Assembly: GCF_014205765.1 (NCBI RefSeq)
Contig: NZ_JACIIZ010000013.1
Coordinates: 1-64,000, forward strand
Direction of reading: 5' to 3'
Source: Nitrospirillum iridis
Lineage (GTDB): Bacteria > Pseudomonadota > Alphaproteobacteria > Azospirillales > Azospirillaceae
DNA length: 64,000 bases
Shown here: positions 46,021 through 54,894 of the stretch, one piece after another
Position numbering within the stretch: position 1 is the stretch's first letter
Layout of the letters: each line of letters starts with the position of its first letter
The notes under the pieces: model-generated
What the model saw: only the letters and a program-made list of their open reading frames with translations
Told to the model about the DNA's origin: nothing
Databases searched by the model: none
Made by a program: the position numbers and the translations under genes

Positions 46021-46847
46021 GGTGCCGCCTCCTTGGGCGCCGCGCCGGGGCCCGCCGGGGCGCTGGTCGGGTCGGACTCGGGAAACGTCATCCAATCCTC
46101 CGTCAGCTCGGCGGTGATGAAGACATAGCGGCGGGTGTGCGGCGTCGGATGGCGCGGGCTCACCCCGTGCAGGGCGTTCACGTTCTGCGGGAAGATCACC
46201 ATCCGGTTGGCGGCGTAGGGGATGGTGGCCACACGGTCCACCGTGTCCGGCGGCACTTCATATGACGAGACGGGGCCCGCCGGCCCGCTTCGCCAGCGGA
46301 ACAGTTCCAGATCGCCGCCCACGGCGTCGTCGTCCGGTGCCCGCAGGTAGAACAGGCAGGAGAACAGGCGGTTCGGCGTGTCCAGGTGGGCCCCACGGGA
46401 GGAGGAGGGTCGATCGCGCACGGCGCTGTTGATCTCCAGCCGCGCGTCCTGGTGGATGCGGTAGGGCCCGGGGTTGCTGAGGCTCAGCCGGCCGGTGCTG
46501 TGGTTGGTCAGGCTGCCGTCCAGGACCGCCAGCATCGCCGGGTCCCAATGGCCCGCGAACAGGGCCGCCACTTCGGCCAGGAACGTCGGTCCGCTGTGCA
46601 GGGCCAGGAACTCCTTCCAGCACTCCGGCAGATCCGGGGCCTCCATCAGCAGCTGGGCCGGCAGGGCGAAGCGACGGTTGTTGGGCACGCGTTCCGGCGG
46701 GCAGTCCCACGCCAGGCGCTGGAAACTGGGGAAGCTGGCGCTCAAGGCCTCATACAGCTCCGGCTCCACGGGCAGGTCGGCCACGATGTGGGGGAAGGGA
46801 TCGGTGCGGATGTCCGCAGCGGTCAGGCCGGCCAGGAGAGTGCGCAT
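46008..46847 (-). CDS. 2-oxoglutarate/Fe(II) oxygenase-like protein
   Basis: A 279-residue protein with the double-stranded beta-helix motifs of prolyl-4-hydroxylase-type oxygenases. RGAHLDTPNRLFSCLFYL holds His154 and Asp156; NALHGVSPRHPTPHTRRYVF holds the distal His227, followed by Arg239/240 as the 2-oxoglutarate anchor. The product starts MRTLLAGLTAADIRTDPFPH. It should hydroxylate a protein side chain or small molecule in the cytoplasm. With the coupled sulfotransferase-like gene it makes a two-step modification pair inside the xox/pqq region. Confidence 0.8.
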   Translation of the reverse strand: MRTLLAGLTAADIRTDPFPHIVADLPVEPELYEALSASFPSFQRLAWDCPPERVPNNRRFALPAQLLMEAPDLPECWKEFLALHSGPTFLAEVAALFAGHWDPAMLAVLDGSLTNHSTGRLSLSNPGPYRIHQDARLEINSAVRDRPSSSRGAHLDTPNRLFSCLFYLRAPDDDAVGGDLELFRWRSGPAGPVSSYEVPPDTVDRVATIPYAANRMVIFPQNVNALHGVSPRHPTPHTRRYVFITAELTEDWMTFPESDPTSAPAGPGAAPKEAAPCAC

Positions 46848-46955
46848 GCGGAGACCTTGATGGGAGGCTTGTTTCAGTCCACGGGGATATCGCCGGTTGT
46901 GGCGGGGTGTCAACGCGCCCGATCATGGACAGGCGACAGCGGCCGCAGGCCCGAC

Positions 46956-49733
46956 TCACCCCAGCATGCTGGACAGCAGGGCCCGCAGCTGGGCCGGGTT
47001 CAGAGGTTTCTTCAGCATCCAGTAATGATGCTGCTTCACCAGCGCCTCGACCTCGGGTGTGTGGTCGGCGGTGACGATGATGCCCGGCGGGGCGTCGCCG
47101 CCGCTGGTGGCGATCGCTTGGCGCAGGCGGCTGACCTCCTCGGGGCCCGTGTGGCCCTCACTGAGGTGGAAATCGGCGATCAGGGCGTCCGGTGGGCGGG
47201 GCAGACGGGCCAGCACCTCCAGCGCCTCTTCGCCCGTGGAGGCCACCACCGCTTCACAGCCCCAGGCGGACAGCAGGGCCTGCATGCCCATCAGGGCGCT
47301 GGGCTCGTCATCCAGCACCAGCACCAGGGCGTCGTCCAGGGGGCGGCTGCCGCCGTCACCCACCAGCCGCCGGGGGGCGGCCGAGGCCGTCATGGCGCCC
47401 AGGGGCACCGCCACCGAGAAGACGGAGCCCCGCCCCACCACCGAGCGGGTTTCCACCGTGACGTCCAGCACCTTGGCCACGCGGCGCACGATGGCCAGGC
47501 CCAGGCCCATGCCGCGGCCGGCGGCCCGTGTGCGGCCCTCGCGTCCACCGCCCAGGGGGTTGCCCAACATGGGGCCGCGGTGCAGCTGATGGAATTCCTT
47601 GAAGATTTCCTCCAGCTGGTCGGTTGGGATGCCGGGGCCGCTGTCCCACACCTCGATGCGCAGGAAATCACCCCGCCGGCGGCAGCCCAGCAGCACGCCG
47701 CCGTGTTGGGTGTAGCGGATGGCGTTGGACAGGAAATTCTGCACGATGCTGCGCAGCAGGCGGATATCGCTGCGCACCACCGCGCGTGACGGGGCGTAGC
47801 GCATGGCCAGCCCCTGTTCATGGGCCAGCACCTGATGCTCGGTGGACAAAGGACCCAGCAGGCTGCCGATGGGGAAGTCCACGATCTCGGGCGAGACGGC
47901 GCCGGCATCCAGCTTCGAAATATCCAGCAGGGCGTCCAACAGCCCCTCCACCGCGCCCAGCGACACGTCGATGTTGTCGATCAGCGAGCGGTTCTTGCGC
48001 GTGTGTTCCAGCTCCGCCAGCGCCGAGACGAACAGGCGGGCCGAATTCAGGGGCTGCAGCAGGTCATGGCTGGCGGCCGCCAGGAACTTGGTCTTGGACA
48101 GGTTGGCCTGCTCGGCCTCTACCTTGGCGGATTGCAGGGCGCGCTCCACCTCCCGCCGCTCGGCGATCTCCTGCTGCAATTGGCCGTTCAGGGCGGTCAA
48201 GGCGGCGGTACGCTCGGTCACCCTGCGTTCCAGGGTCTCGTTCGCCTCCTTGATGGCGGCGTCGGCCCGGCGCCGTTCCGTCACGTCCTGCATCAGGGTG
48301 AACAACCCGAGGATGACCCGGTTCTGGTCGCCCTGGGGCAGCCCGATATGCGGCACGAACGTCACTTGGGCGTAGCGGGGCTGCTCGTCCGGGTCGCTGG
48401 CGCCGGTGGGGGGCAGCTCCACCTCGAAGGCCACGGTCTGGCCGGCCAGGGCCTGGCGGATATAGGCCCGGCAGCGGTCATAGAACGCGGGCGCCAGCAC
48501 GGCACGCATGCGTCGCCCCAGGATGGCCGTTTCCGCCCGTCCCAGCCATTGACGGTAGGGGGCGTTGACGAACTGGTAGCGCTCTTCCGCGTCGGCATAG
48601 GCGATCAGGGCGGGCATGGCGTCCGTCACCAGGCGGATGCGCCGTTCGCTGTCGCGCAGCGCCTCCTCATTGCGCTTGCGCTCCGTGATGTCGGTGAAGG
48701 TCAGGACGAAGCCACCGTCCGGCATGGGGTTGCGTTCGATGTCCAGCACCCGGCCGTTGAACCAGGTCTGCTCCAGCCTCAGCGGCAGGGGATTGATCTG
48801 CGGGTCGAGGAAGCGGGGCTCGCTGATGCCATGGGGCTGCAGCCCGTCGTTGAAGCGCTGGAAGTCCGCGAACACCGCGCCCCGGCGCACGCAGCGTGTC
48901 GACAGATCCAGCAGGCGCACGAACTCGTTGTTCCAGGCCACCAGCGCCAACTGCGCGTCATACACCGCGACCCCCTGGAAGATGTTGTCCAGCGTCGCCT
49001 GCAGCAGCGTGGTCTTCTTGGCCAGGGCCGCCTTCCACTGCTGCGTTTCCCGCCGCTTCAAGGCGGTGATGTCGGTGTAGATCGCCACCACGCCGCCGTC
49101 GTTGGTGCGCTTCTCGTTGATCTGCATCCAGCGACCGTCGCTCAGCGCGTGGGCGGTGGGGCCCTGGCACTCGGCGTGCTGGCGCAGGCGGCGGCGCACC
49201 CAGCCGTCCGGATCGCGGTAGGCGTCAATGACGCTCTTGCGTTGGACGGCCAGGTGGACCATGTCGCTGAAGGACATGCCGGGGTGGACGTCGCCCGCCA
49301 TGCCGGGCCAGAAGCTCAGGTAATCCTGGTTGAACAGCACCAGCCGGTCGGCGGCGTCGAACAGGGCGAAGCCGCCGCTGACCGCCTCGATGGCCGTGAA
49401 CAGCCGCAGGCGGGCGGTTTCCGCCTGCTCCCGCGCCTTGGCGGCCTCGTGGTAGGACCGCTCAAGGTCGACCAGCGCCTCTTCCAGCGACTGGGTGCGC
49501 GAGCGCACCTGCGCCTCCAGCGAGATGGCCGTCTGGAACAGGGAAAAGGCGGAGCCCTGGCCGTCGATGTGCCGCTCCACCCTGTCCATCAGCGACTGGT
49601 TGATACGGGTCAGCTTGGCGACCCGCTGCTCCAGCTCCGCGATGCGCTGGGCGGGGTCTTCCCCGTTCGCGGGTTCACCCGCCAGGGGGCTCTCTGGGGG
49701 AAGGGACGGGGCAATCGCCTTGGGCGCGATCAT
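46956..49733 (-). CDS. PAS-containing hybrid sensor histidine kinase (NahK/ErcS'-like)
   Basis: A 925-residue cytoplasmic sensor without obvious membrane helices. Residues 30-110 are coiled coil, followed by three PAS-like regions: GFALFDAADRLVLFNQDYLS, GVAVYDAQLALVAWNNEFVR and ALIAYADAEERYQFVNAPYR. The H-box is KFLAAASHDLLQPLNSARLF near residue 560, and the ATPase is marked by VQNFLSNAIRYTQHGGVLLG and GRGMGLGLAIVRRVAKVLD. The C-terminal receiver has VLVLDDEPSALMGMQALLSA and Asp in LIADFHLSEGHTG. The start overlaps the FIST gene stop as ATGA, the arrangement known for NosP-NahK in pseudomonads. Confidence 0.92.
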   Translation of the reverse strand: MIAPKAIAPSLPPESPLAGEPANGEDPAQRIAELEQRVAKLTRINQSLMDRVERHIDGQGSAFSLFQTAISLEAQVRSRTQSLEEALVDLERSYHEAAKAREQAETARLRLFTAIEAVSGGFALFDAADRLVLFNQDYLSFWPGMAGDVHPGMSFSDMVHLAVQRKSVIDAYRDPDGWVRRRLRQHAECQGPTAHALSDGRWMQINEKRTNDGGVVAIYTDITALKRRETQQWKAALAKKTTLLQATLDNIFQGVAVYDAQLALVAWNNEFVRLLDLSTRCVRRGAVFADFQRFNDGLQPHGISEPRFLDPQINPLPLRLEQTWFNGRVLDIERNPMPDGGFVLTFTDITERKRNEEALRDSERRIRLVTDAMPALIAYADAEERYQFVNAPYRQWLGRAETAILGRRMRAVLAPAFYDRCRAYIRQALAGQTVAFEVELPPTGASDPDEQPRYAQVTFVPHIGLPQGDQNRVILGLFTLMQDVTERRRADAAIKEANETLERRVTERTAALTALNGQLQQEIAERREVERALQSAKVEAEQANLSKTKFLAAASHDLLQPLNSARLFVSALAELEHTRKNRSLIDNIDVSLGAVEGLLDALLDISKLDAGAVSPEIVDFPIGSLLGPLSTEHQVLAHEQGLAMRYAPSRAVVRSDIRLLRSIVQNFLSNAIRYTQHGGVLLGCRRRGDFLRIEVWDSGPGIPTDQLEEIFKEFHQLHRGPMLGNPLGGGREGRTRAAGRGMGLGLAIVRRVAKVLDVTVETRSVVGRGSVFSVAVPLGAMTASAAPRRLVGDGGSRPLDDALVLVLDDEPSALMGMQALLSAWGCEAVVASTGEEALEVLARLPRPPDALIADFHLSEGHTGPEEVSRLRQAIATSGGDAPPGIIVTADHTPEVEALVKQHHYWMLKKPLNPAQLRALLSSMLG

Positions 49734-51010
49734 GCCGCACCGATGGCGACGCCTGTGAATGTCTGGTTGACGTGCATGGACATGTACTGTTCGCCATAGG
49801 TGCAAAAGCCGGTGACGCGATGCGCCATGAACAGGTCCGACACGGCGGCCTTAAGGTTGCGTTGTTCGGTTTCCAGATCCCGCAGCACGCAGTCGAATCC
49901 CACGATGGCTTCCGGACGTCCGCCGACCTCCCGCTCCAGGCGGCGGAACAGTTCATGCAGATTTTCCACGATATCGATGCCGCGCGCCACCGTCAGCACC
50001 AGCCCCTCGTCAATGGCGCAATGAAAGGTCAGGCTGTTGTCCGGGTTGACCTTCTGGATGGCGCGCACATGGTATTGTCCGCCCACCCGCACCACCACCG
50101 GATGGGCGGCGAAGATCTTGGGGCTCAGCGGCTCGTTCGACAGGCCCACCAGGCGGGCGTATTCCAGGGCCGCGGGTTCCGCGTTGATCTCGAACACCCG
50201 GCGCGACTCCAGGTCGGCGCCGGTCACCACCATCTTGTGCGCCGTGGGCACGAAATGCTCCGTCTTGAAGACGGAGAAGCGCCGGCGGGTGGTCACCAGC
50301 AGCAGGATGGCGGCATCCCGGACGAAGCGGCCTTCATGAAGGACGAAGGTGGCCTTGAAGTCCAGCCCATCGCCGGCCGAACCGCCGATCAGCGGCAGGC
50401 CCGCCAGCGCGTTGCCGATGGCGCTGACCAACCGCTCCTCCCGCGTCGACAGACCGTCCACCAGCAGCAGGCCGAATCCCGCGCGGCCCTGGGCCTGGGC
50501 ATGGCGGTGGGCCACCAACTGGTGGGTGCGCTCGATGGTGTCGGCGATCTGGAATTGGCTCAGACCTTCGAATAGGGCCGAATGCACCGTGAAGTCTTCC
50601 GCCGGGAAGCTGATGCCGCTCAGGCCGCCGCTGATGTAGCCGAAGGGCGTGATCTCGCCGGCGGTGGTGCAGCCGAACACCGGCGTGGATCCGAAGGCCT
50701 CGGCCAGGGCCGCCAGCATTTCCGCCCGGTCATAGGCGGGGGAAAGGAACACCAGGACGAAGGCGGCGTCACCGCCACCGATCTGCTGGCGCAACTCCGC
50801 CACCGCCGCCCGGGCGTCGGTCTTGTCCGATCCGCCCCGGCGCAGTGGCACGCCGGCGCCCCCCCCACCCCGCGTGGTCGGCTGCGGGCGCGGGGCGGCC
50901 GGAGACACAGGGGGGAAGGGGTGTGGCGGAAGGGATGTGGTAACGGTCGCGGTCATCGCGGATCCGTTGGTTGGTGGGACGGTTTCCGGGAAGAAGGCCG
51001 GATCGGACAT
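49730..51010 (-). CDS. FIST-domain sensor protein (NosP-like)
   Basis: A protein of about 426 residues with FIST N and C domains: FVLVFLSPAYDRAEMLAALA, PVFGCTTAGEITPFGYISGG, and ISFPAEDFTVHSALFEGLSQ, then GLLLVDGLSTREERLVSAIG, LPLIGGSAGDGLDFKATFVL and the C-terminal IVGFDCVLRDLETEQRNLKA. FIST proteins co-encoded with NahK-type kinases include NosP, a haem protein that senses nitric oxide. The start is uncertain: frames run from 51175, and ATGs at 51097, 51010 and 50956 are all possible; none has a strong RBS. Haem binding cannot be proven from sequence. Confidence 0.85.
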   Translation of the reverse strand: MSDPAFFPETVPPTNGSAMTATVTTSLPPHPFPPVSPAAPRPQPTTRGGGGAGVPLRRGGSDKTDARAAVAELRQQIGGGDAAFVLVFLSPAYDRAEMLAALAEAFGSTPVFGCTTAGEITPFGYISGGLSGISFPAEDFTVHSALFEGLSQFQIADTIERTHQLVAHRHAQAQGRAGFGLLLVDGLSTREERLVSAIGNALAGLPLIGGSAGDGLDFKATFVLHEGRFVRDAAILLLVTTRRRFSVFKTEHFVPTAHKMVVTGADLESRRVFEINAEPAALEYARLVGLSNEPLSPKIFAAHPVVVRVGGQYHVRAIQKVNPDNSLTFHCAIDEGLVLTVARGIDIVENLHELFRRLEREVGGRPEAIVGFDCVLRDLETEQRNLKAAVSDLFMAHRVTGFCTYGEQYMSMHVNQTFTGVAIGAA

Positions 51011-51389
51011 GACGCCAATGCCATCGGGGGGGCGGGTGGGAACACGGTTGGGCCCGCGGTTTCGGGAGGGGCCGCTGTCGCCAGGCTTGGTCTTCATGGG
51101 TCCATCCGGGTGCCGTCCGGCGGCCGTGTCATCGAACCGCGCGCGAACCGCGCCCATGATTGCATAGGCTTGCATAGCCTGCGCAAGGGGCAGGAAGCCC
51201 GCAACGGTTCTTTAGTTCTATTGCGCGACCAAGGCAAACGACTTCAAGTGTGACATTAAGGCGGGGCCCAGAAAGACCCCGCCAACCAGCAGGGAAATGA
51301 TCGGCGCGCGGGAACTTCCGCCGACAGGCGCTTTATTTATGTAAATTCAGCGCTTACGCCCTGCAGATATAAGCCGGGAGGAAACAAGA
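51011..51389. other. Intergenic region between FIST gene and porin
   Basis: About 380 bases, of which the left part may be the N-terminal coding part of the FIST protein if a farther start is used. A hairpin lies at 51260-51283. The right part (51330-51389) holds the porin promoter and a strong GGGAGGAAAC ribosome-binding site. Confidence 0.4.
51260..51283. terminator. Hairpin in the FIST-porin gap
   Basis: A perfect 7-bp stem GGCGGGG/CCCCGCC with a 10-base loop and no T-run. Its direction and function are unclear. Confidence 0.35.
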
Positions 51390-52853
51390 ATGAAATCCAT
51401 GCGGATGGCATTGTTTCTGGGCGTGACAGCGATCAGCGGGCTGGCCTGCTTGCCAGGGTCGATCGCGAAAGCGGATACAACGGATGACTTGTTGGCCAAA
51501 CTACTGGCCAAGGGCATCTTGTCCCAGCAGGAATACGACCAATTAAAGCAGCGCAAGGCGGTGGAAACGCCGCCGCCACCTTCGCCAGCGGCCACGGCCG
51601 CCGCCAGCGCCGCCGCCGTGGCAGCGACCCCGGCGCCCGACCCCTTCGCCGTGCGCATGACGGAAAAGGGCATCGGCATGAAGGTCGGCCCCGTCGACGT
51701 CACCCTGTCGGGGGAGATCAATGGCTTCTACGTCCACGACAGTCCTGACAGCGTGGCGCCCAACCATGTGGTCGCCGGCGGTCTGGCGGCGGTGGGCAGC
51801 AGCGACAACTCCTCCATTCGCAACGGCCTGCTGCCGGGCAACTTCGCCATTGAGTTCAAGACCCAGCAGGAGGGCTTCGATATCGTCGCCCACTTTGGCA
51901 TGTATCCCGGCCTGAACAGCGTCTCGGGGTCGGGCGGCGCCAATTCCGCCGGTGCTTCCCGGGCGCTGGCCACGTCCGGCCTCGATTTCCGCCAGCAATA
52001 CCTGACGGTGGGGACACCCGCCATGGGTACGGTCAAGGTCGGTCGTGACATCGGCCTGTTCGGCCAACAGGCCATCCTGGACGACTTCACGCTATTCGGC
52101 GTGGGATCCACCGGTGGCAACGTCGCCCCCTCCAACACGTCGTTGGGGCGCATCGGTCTGGGCTATGTCTATACCGACTTCATGCCCCAGATCACCTACA
52201 CCACGCCCAAGTTCGGCGGCCTGACGGGCTCCGTCGGCATCTTCCAGCCGTTGGACGCCTTCAACTTCTCGGGCCTGTCCGGTACCCTGTCCGCCCATGA
52301 CGAGCCGCAAATCCAGGCGGGCCTGAACTACGAACTGCCGGCTGACGCCAGCAGCCTGGTCAAGGCCCAGCTGTGGACCAACGTCGTCACCCAGAGCCTG
52401 AAAAGCGTCTCGGCGAGCGAGGCCCTGGCCCAGGGGCACAGCGTGCGGGGGACCGGCTGGGACTTCGGCGCCAAGGTCGATATCGCCGATGCCCAGTTGG
52501 TGGCCTATGGCTACACCGGCGACGGGCTGGGCACCACCGGCCTGTTCTTCGACAGCGTCAGCACCGCGGGCAAGGCCCGTAGTTCCGACGGCTACTATTT
52601 CCAGGGCAGCTACACCTTCTTCAAGCGCTTCACCCTGTCGGGCAGCTACGGTTTGAGCCGCCTGGGCCTGGCGTCGGGTGAGGTGAACCCCCTGTTGGTG
52701 AAGACCAACGAGTCCTGGGCCGCCGGCTGCAAGTACAAGCTCACCAGTTGGGTTAACCTGATCTGTGAGTACGCGCACACGACGGCGACCGCCCACGGCG
52801 GCAACAAGGCGCAAGAGGATACCATCGCGGCTGGCGCCATTGCCTTCTTCTGA
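51390..52853 (+). CDS. Outer-membrane porin
   Basis: A 487-residue protein with a signal peptide (MALFLGVTAISGLACLPGSI, cleavage near AKA). A short helical segment (DDLLAKLLAKGILSQQEYDQ) and a Pro/Ala-rich linker (residues 60-85) follow, as in PorO/porin_4-like proteins where the first part may bind peptidoglycan. The remainder is a beta-barrel: VGPVDVTLSGEINGFYVHDS, LDFRQQYLTVGTPAMGTVKV, GRDIGLFGQQAILDDFTLFG and a C-terminal AIAFF. An excellent RBS precedes the ATG. It is upstream of pqqA copy 2 in the same orientation and may admit alcohols or the metal needed by XoxF, which is inference. Confidence 0.88.
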   Translation: MKSMRMALFLGVTAISGLACLPGSIAKADTTDDLLAKLLAKGILSQQEYDQLKQRKAVETPPPPSPAATAAASAAAVAATPAPDPFAVRMTEKGIGMKVGPVDVTLSGEINGFYVHDSPDSVAPNHVVAGGLAAVGSSDNSSIRNGLLPGNFAIEFKTQQEGFDIVAHFGMYPGLNSVSGSGGANSAGASRALATSGLDFRQQYLTVGTPAMGTVKVGRDIGLFGQQAILDDFTLFGVGSTGGNVAPSNTSLGRIGLGYVYTDFMPQITYTTPKFGGLTGSVGIFQPLDAFNFSGLSGTLSAHDEPQIQAGLNYELPADASSLVKAQLWTNVVTQSLKSVSASEALAQGHSVRGTGWDFGAKVDIADAQLVAYGYTGDGLGTTGLFFDSVSTAGKARSSDGYYFQGSYTFFKRFTLSGSYGLSRLGLASGEVNPLLVKTNESWAAGCKYKLTSWVNLICEYAHTTATAHGGNKAQEDTIAAGAIAFF

Positions 52854-52877
52854 GGGCTTCGCCATGTGTCCCCGGAG

Positions 52878-52891
52878 GCCCCTTGCGGGGC
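52878..52891 (+). terminator. Short hairpin after the porin gene
   Basis: GCCCC/GGGGC around TTGC, 25 bases after the stop; short and without a T-run. Confidence 0.35.
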
Positions 52892-52961
52892 TGAAGGGGA
52901 TCCCGCGCGGGTCCGTTCGGTGCCCGGCGTTCAAGAAAACGCCGCCGAAAAGTGGGATTGC

Positions 52962-52990
52962 TTGACGTAAAGGCAAATTAGAATTATTTT
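52962..52990 (+). promoter_or_regulatory. pqqA: Sigma70-type promoter of pqqA copy 2
   Basis: TTGACG (52962-52967) and TATTTT (52985-52990) are separated by 17 bases in an AT-rich patch. Transcription would start about 52997, exactly where the 10-bp hairpin begins. Confidence 0.6.
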
Positions 52991-52996
52991 AAATAT

Positions 52997-53020
52997 AGGA
53001 ACGGACATAGGTCCGTTCCT
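52997..53020 (+). promoter_or_regulatory. pqqA: 5'-leader hairpin upstream of pqqA copy 2
   Basis: AGGAACGGAC and GTCCGTTCCT form a perfect 10-bp stem around ATAG. It ends nine bases before the GGAGG ribosome-binding site of pqqA. Placed at the predicted transcript 5' end, it probably stabilises the short pqqA message or modulates its translation. Confidence 0.6.
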
Positions 53021-53039
53021 CAAATCCGGAGGAAATGCG

Positions 53040-53120
53040 ATGACCTGGAAGACTCCGAAGATCGTTGAAATCGCGCTGGGCATGGAAATCAATTGCTACG
53101 CCTGCGCTGACGTCAAATAA
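53040..53120 (+). CDS. pqqA: PQQ precursor peptide PqqA, copy 2
   Basis: A 26-residue peptide, MTWKTPKIVEIALGMEINCY plus ACADVK. The PqqE-linked Glu and Tyr are the E and Y of E-I-N-C-Y. The GGAGG ribosome-binding site is seven bases before the ATG. It leads the pqqBCDE operon and shares the EIALGMEINCYACADV core with copy 1, so both should be substrates of the same PqqD/PqqE. Confidence 0.95.
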   Translation: MTWKTPKIVEIALGMEINCYACADVK

Positions 53121-53212
53121 ATCCATCAACGACTTGGGGCCGTCGCGGGTCGTCCGGTCATTCCCGCCAGCCCGCGGCGGCCCTTTCGTGCTTTGGCTTC
53201 GCCTAAGGACCC

Positions 53213-54130
53213 ATGCATATCCTTGTTCTCGGCGCGGCGGCCGGTGGCGGGTTCCCCCAGTGGAACTCGTACGCTGAGGCTTGCCGGCGGGCGCGGGCCG
53301 GTGATCCGGCGGCGCGGTCCCGCACCCAGGCTTCGCTGGCGGTCAGCCACGACGGTCGACGCTGGTTTCTGCTGAACGCGTCGCCCGACCTGCGCCAGCA
53401 GATCGCTGCCACCCCGGCCCTGCACCCCGACCATGGTCCGCGCTCCACCCCCATCGCCGGCGTCGTGCTGAGCGGCGGCGACGTTGACGTCATCGCGGGC
53501 CTGCTGAACCTGCGCGAACGCCAGCCCTTCACCCTGCACGGCACGGCGCGTACCCTGGGCATCCTGGACGCCAACCCGATTTTCGAGGTTCTGGCCCGCG
53601 ACGTGGTGCTCCGCAACACCTTGCCGTTGGGGCAGCGTGTGCCGCTGACCGGTGGCGGCTTCGCCGGTGGCGACAGCGGCCTCTGGATCGAACTGTTTCC
53701 CGTTCCCGGCAAGGTGCCCCTGTACCTGGAAGGGAAGGATGGGCCGCCACCGATCGTCGAGGGGGAGGATACGGTGGGCGTGGCCGTGGATGATGGCGAG
53801 CGTCGCTTCTTCTTCATCCCCGGCTGTGCCGCCATGACCCCCGGCCTGGCTCAGCGCCTGCGCGGCGCGGACCTGGTGTTCTTCGACGGCACACTTTATA
53901 CCGATAGCGAAATGATCCAGGCGGGCCTTGGGACAAAGACTGGGTTACGAATGGGGCACATGAGCGTGGACGCCACGCTGGCCGCCTTCGCCGACCTGGA
54001 CGTGCGCCGCCGGGTCTTCATCCATATCAACAATTCCAACCCCATCCTCATGGACGACAGCCCGCAGCGCCGGGTGGTGGACCAGGCGGGATGGGAGGTG
54101 GCCTTCGACGGAATGGAAATCGTCTTATGA
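53213..54130 (+). CDS. pqqB: PQQ biosynthesis protein PqqB
   Basis: A 305-residue metallo-beta-lactamase-fold protein needed for PQQ formation or transport. MHILVLGAAAGGGFPQWN is the family start, followed by RTQASLAVSHDGRRWFLLNA, HPDHGPRSTPIAGVVLSGGD and RMGHMSVDATLAAFADL with its conserved His. It acts as an oxygenase-like or transport-related step after PqqE. Its stop overlaps the pqqC start (ATGA), and 92 bases separate it from pqqA copy 2. Confidence 0.96.
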   Translation: MHILVLGAAAGGGFPQWNSYAEACRRARAGDPAARSRTQASLAVSHDGRRWFLLNASPDLRQQIAATPALHPDHGPRSTPIAGVVLSGGDVDVIAGLLNLRERQPFTLHGTARTLGILDANPIFEVLARDVVLRNTLPLGQRVPLTGGGFAGGDSGLWIELFPVPGKVPLYLEGKDGPPPIVEGEDTVGVAVDDGERRFFFIPGCAAMTPGLAQRLRGADLVFFDGTLYTDSEMIQAGLGTKTGLRMGHMSVDATLAAFADLDVRRRVFIHINNSNPILMDDSPQRRVVDQAGWEVAFDGMEIVL

Positions 54131-54894
54131 CCGCACTGCCGCAGGATCGCGTCCTATCGCCGGAAGAACTGGAGGCCGCCTTGCGGGCCGTGGGGGCGGA
54201 GCGCTACCACAACCTGCATCCCTTCCATAAGCTGCTGCACAGCGGCGCGCTGGATCGTGGCCAGGTCCAGGCCTGGGCGCTGAACCGGTATTATTATCAG
54301 AGCCGTATCCCGGCCAAGGACGCGGTGCTGCTGTCCCGCCTGCCCACGCCCGACCTGCGTCGCCTATGGCGCAGCCGGCTGGAGGACCACGACGGCTTCC
54401 CCGGTGCTGAAGGCCCCACGAATGGCGGTATCGAGCGCTGGCTGCGGCTGGCCACCGGCGTAGGCCTGGACCGCGATTATGTCCAATCCACCACCGGCAT
54501 CCTGCCGGCCACCCGCTTTGCCGTCGACGCCTACGTTTCCCTGGTGCGCGACCGCAGCGTGCTGGAGGGGGTGGCGTCCTCCCTGACTGAGATGTTCTCG
54601 CCCACCATCATCGCCGAACGTGTGTCCGGCATGTTGGCCAACTACGATTTCATCACCCAGGAGACACTGGCCTATTTCACCCCACGCCTGACCCAGGCGC
54701 CGCGGGACGTGGACTTCGCCCTGGCTTATGTCAAGGAACACGCCCGCACGGCGGAGCAGCAGCGGGCCGCCATCGCGGCGCTGACGGAGAAGTGCAACAT
54801 CCTGTGGGCGCAGCTGGACGCCCTGCACTTCGCCTATGTCGAGCCCGGCTACATTCCGCCCGGCGCTTTTGTCCCGGAAGGACGGTCCCGATGA
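54127..54894 (+). CDS. pqqC: Pyrroloquinoline-quinone synthase PqqC
   Basis: A 255-residue cofactorless oxidase that carries out ring closure and eight-electron oxidation of the last intermediate to PQQ. HNLHPFHKLLHSGALDRGQV, AWALNRYYYQSRIPAKDAVL and IVSTTGI-like DYVQSTTGILPATRFAVDAY are the signature regions, and EMFSPTIIAERVSGMLANYD holds active-site residues. The start overlaps the pqqB stop and the end overlaps the pqqD start. Confidence 0.97.
   Translation: MTALPQDRVLSPEELEAALRAVGAERYHNLHPFHKLLHSGALDRGQVQAWALNRYYYQSRIPAKDAVLLSRLPTPDLRRLWRSRLEDHDGFPGAEGPTNGGIERWLRLATGVGLDRDYVQSTTGILPATRFAVDAYVSLVRDRSVLEGVASSLTEMFSPTIIAERVSGMLANYDFITQETLAYFTPRLTQAPRDVDFALAYVKEHARTAEQQRAAIAALTEKCNILWAQLDALHFAYVEPGYIPPGAFVPEGRSR

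Noticed and set aside
47820-49799. 659-codon plus-strand frame opposite the hybrid kinase
   Set aside because: Antisense shadow of the kinase with unnatural composition.
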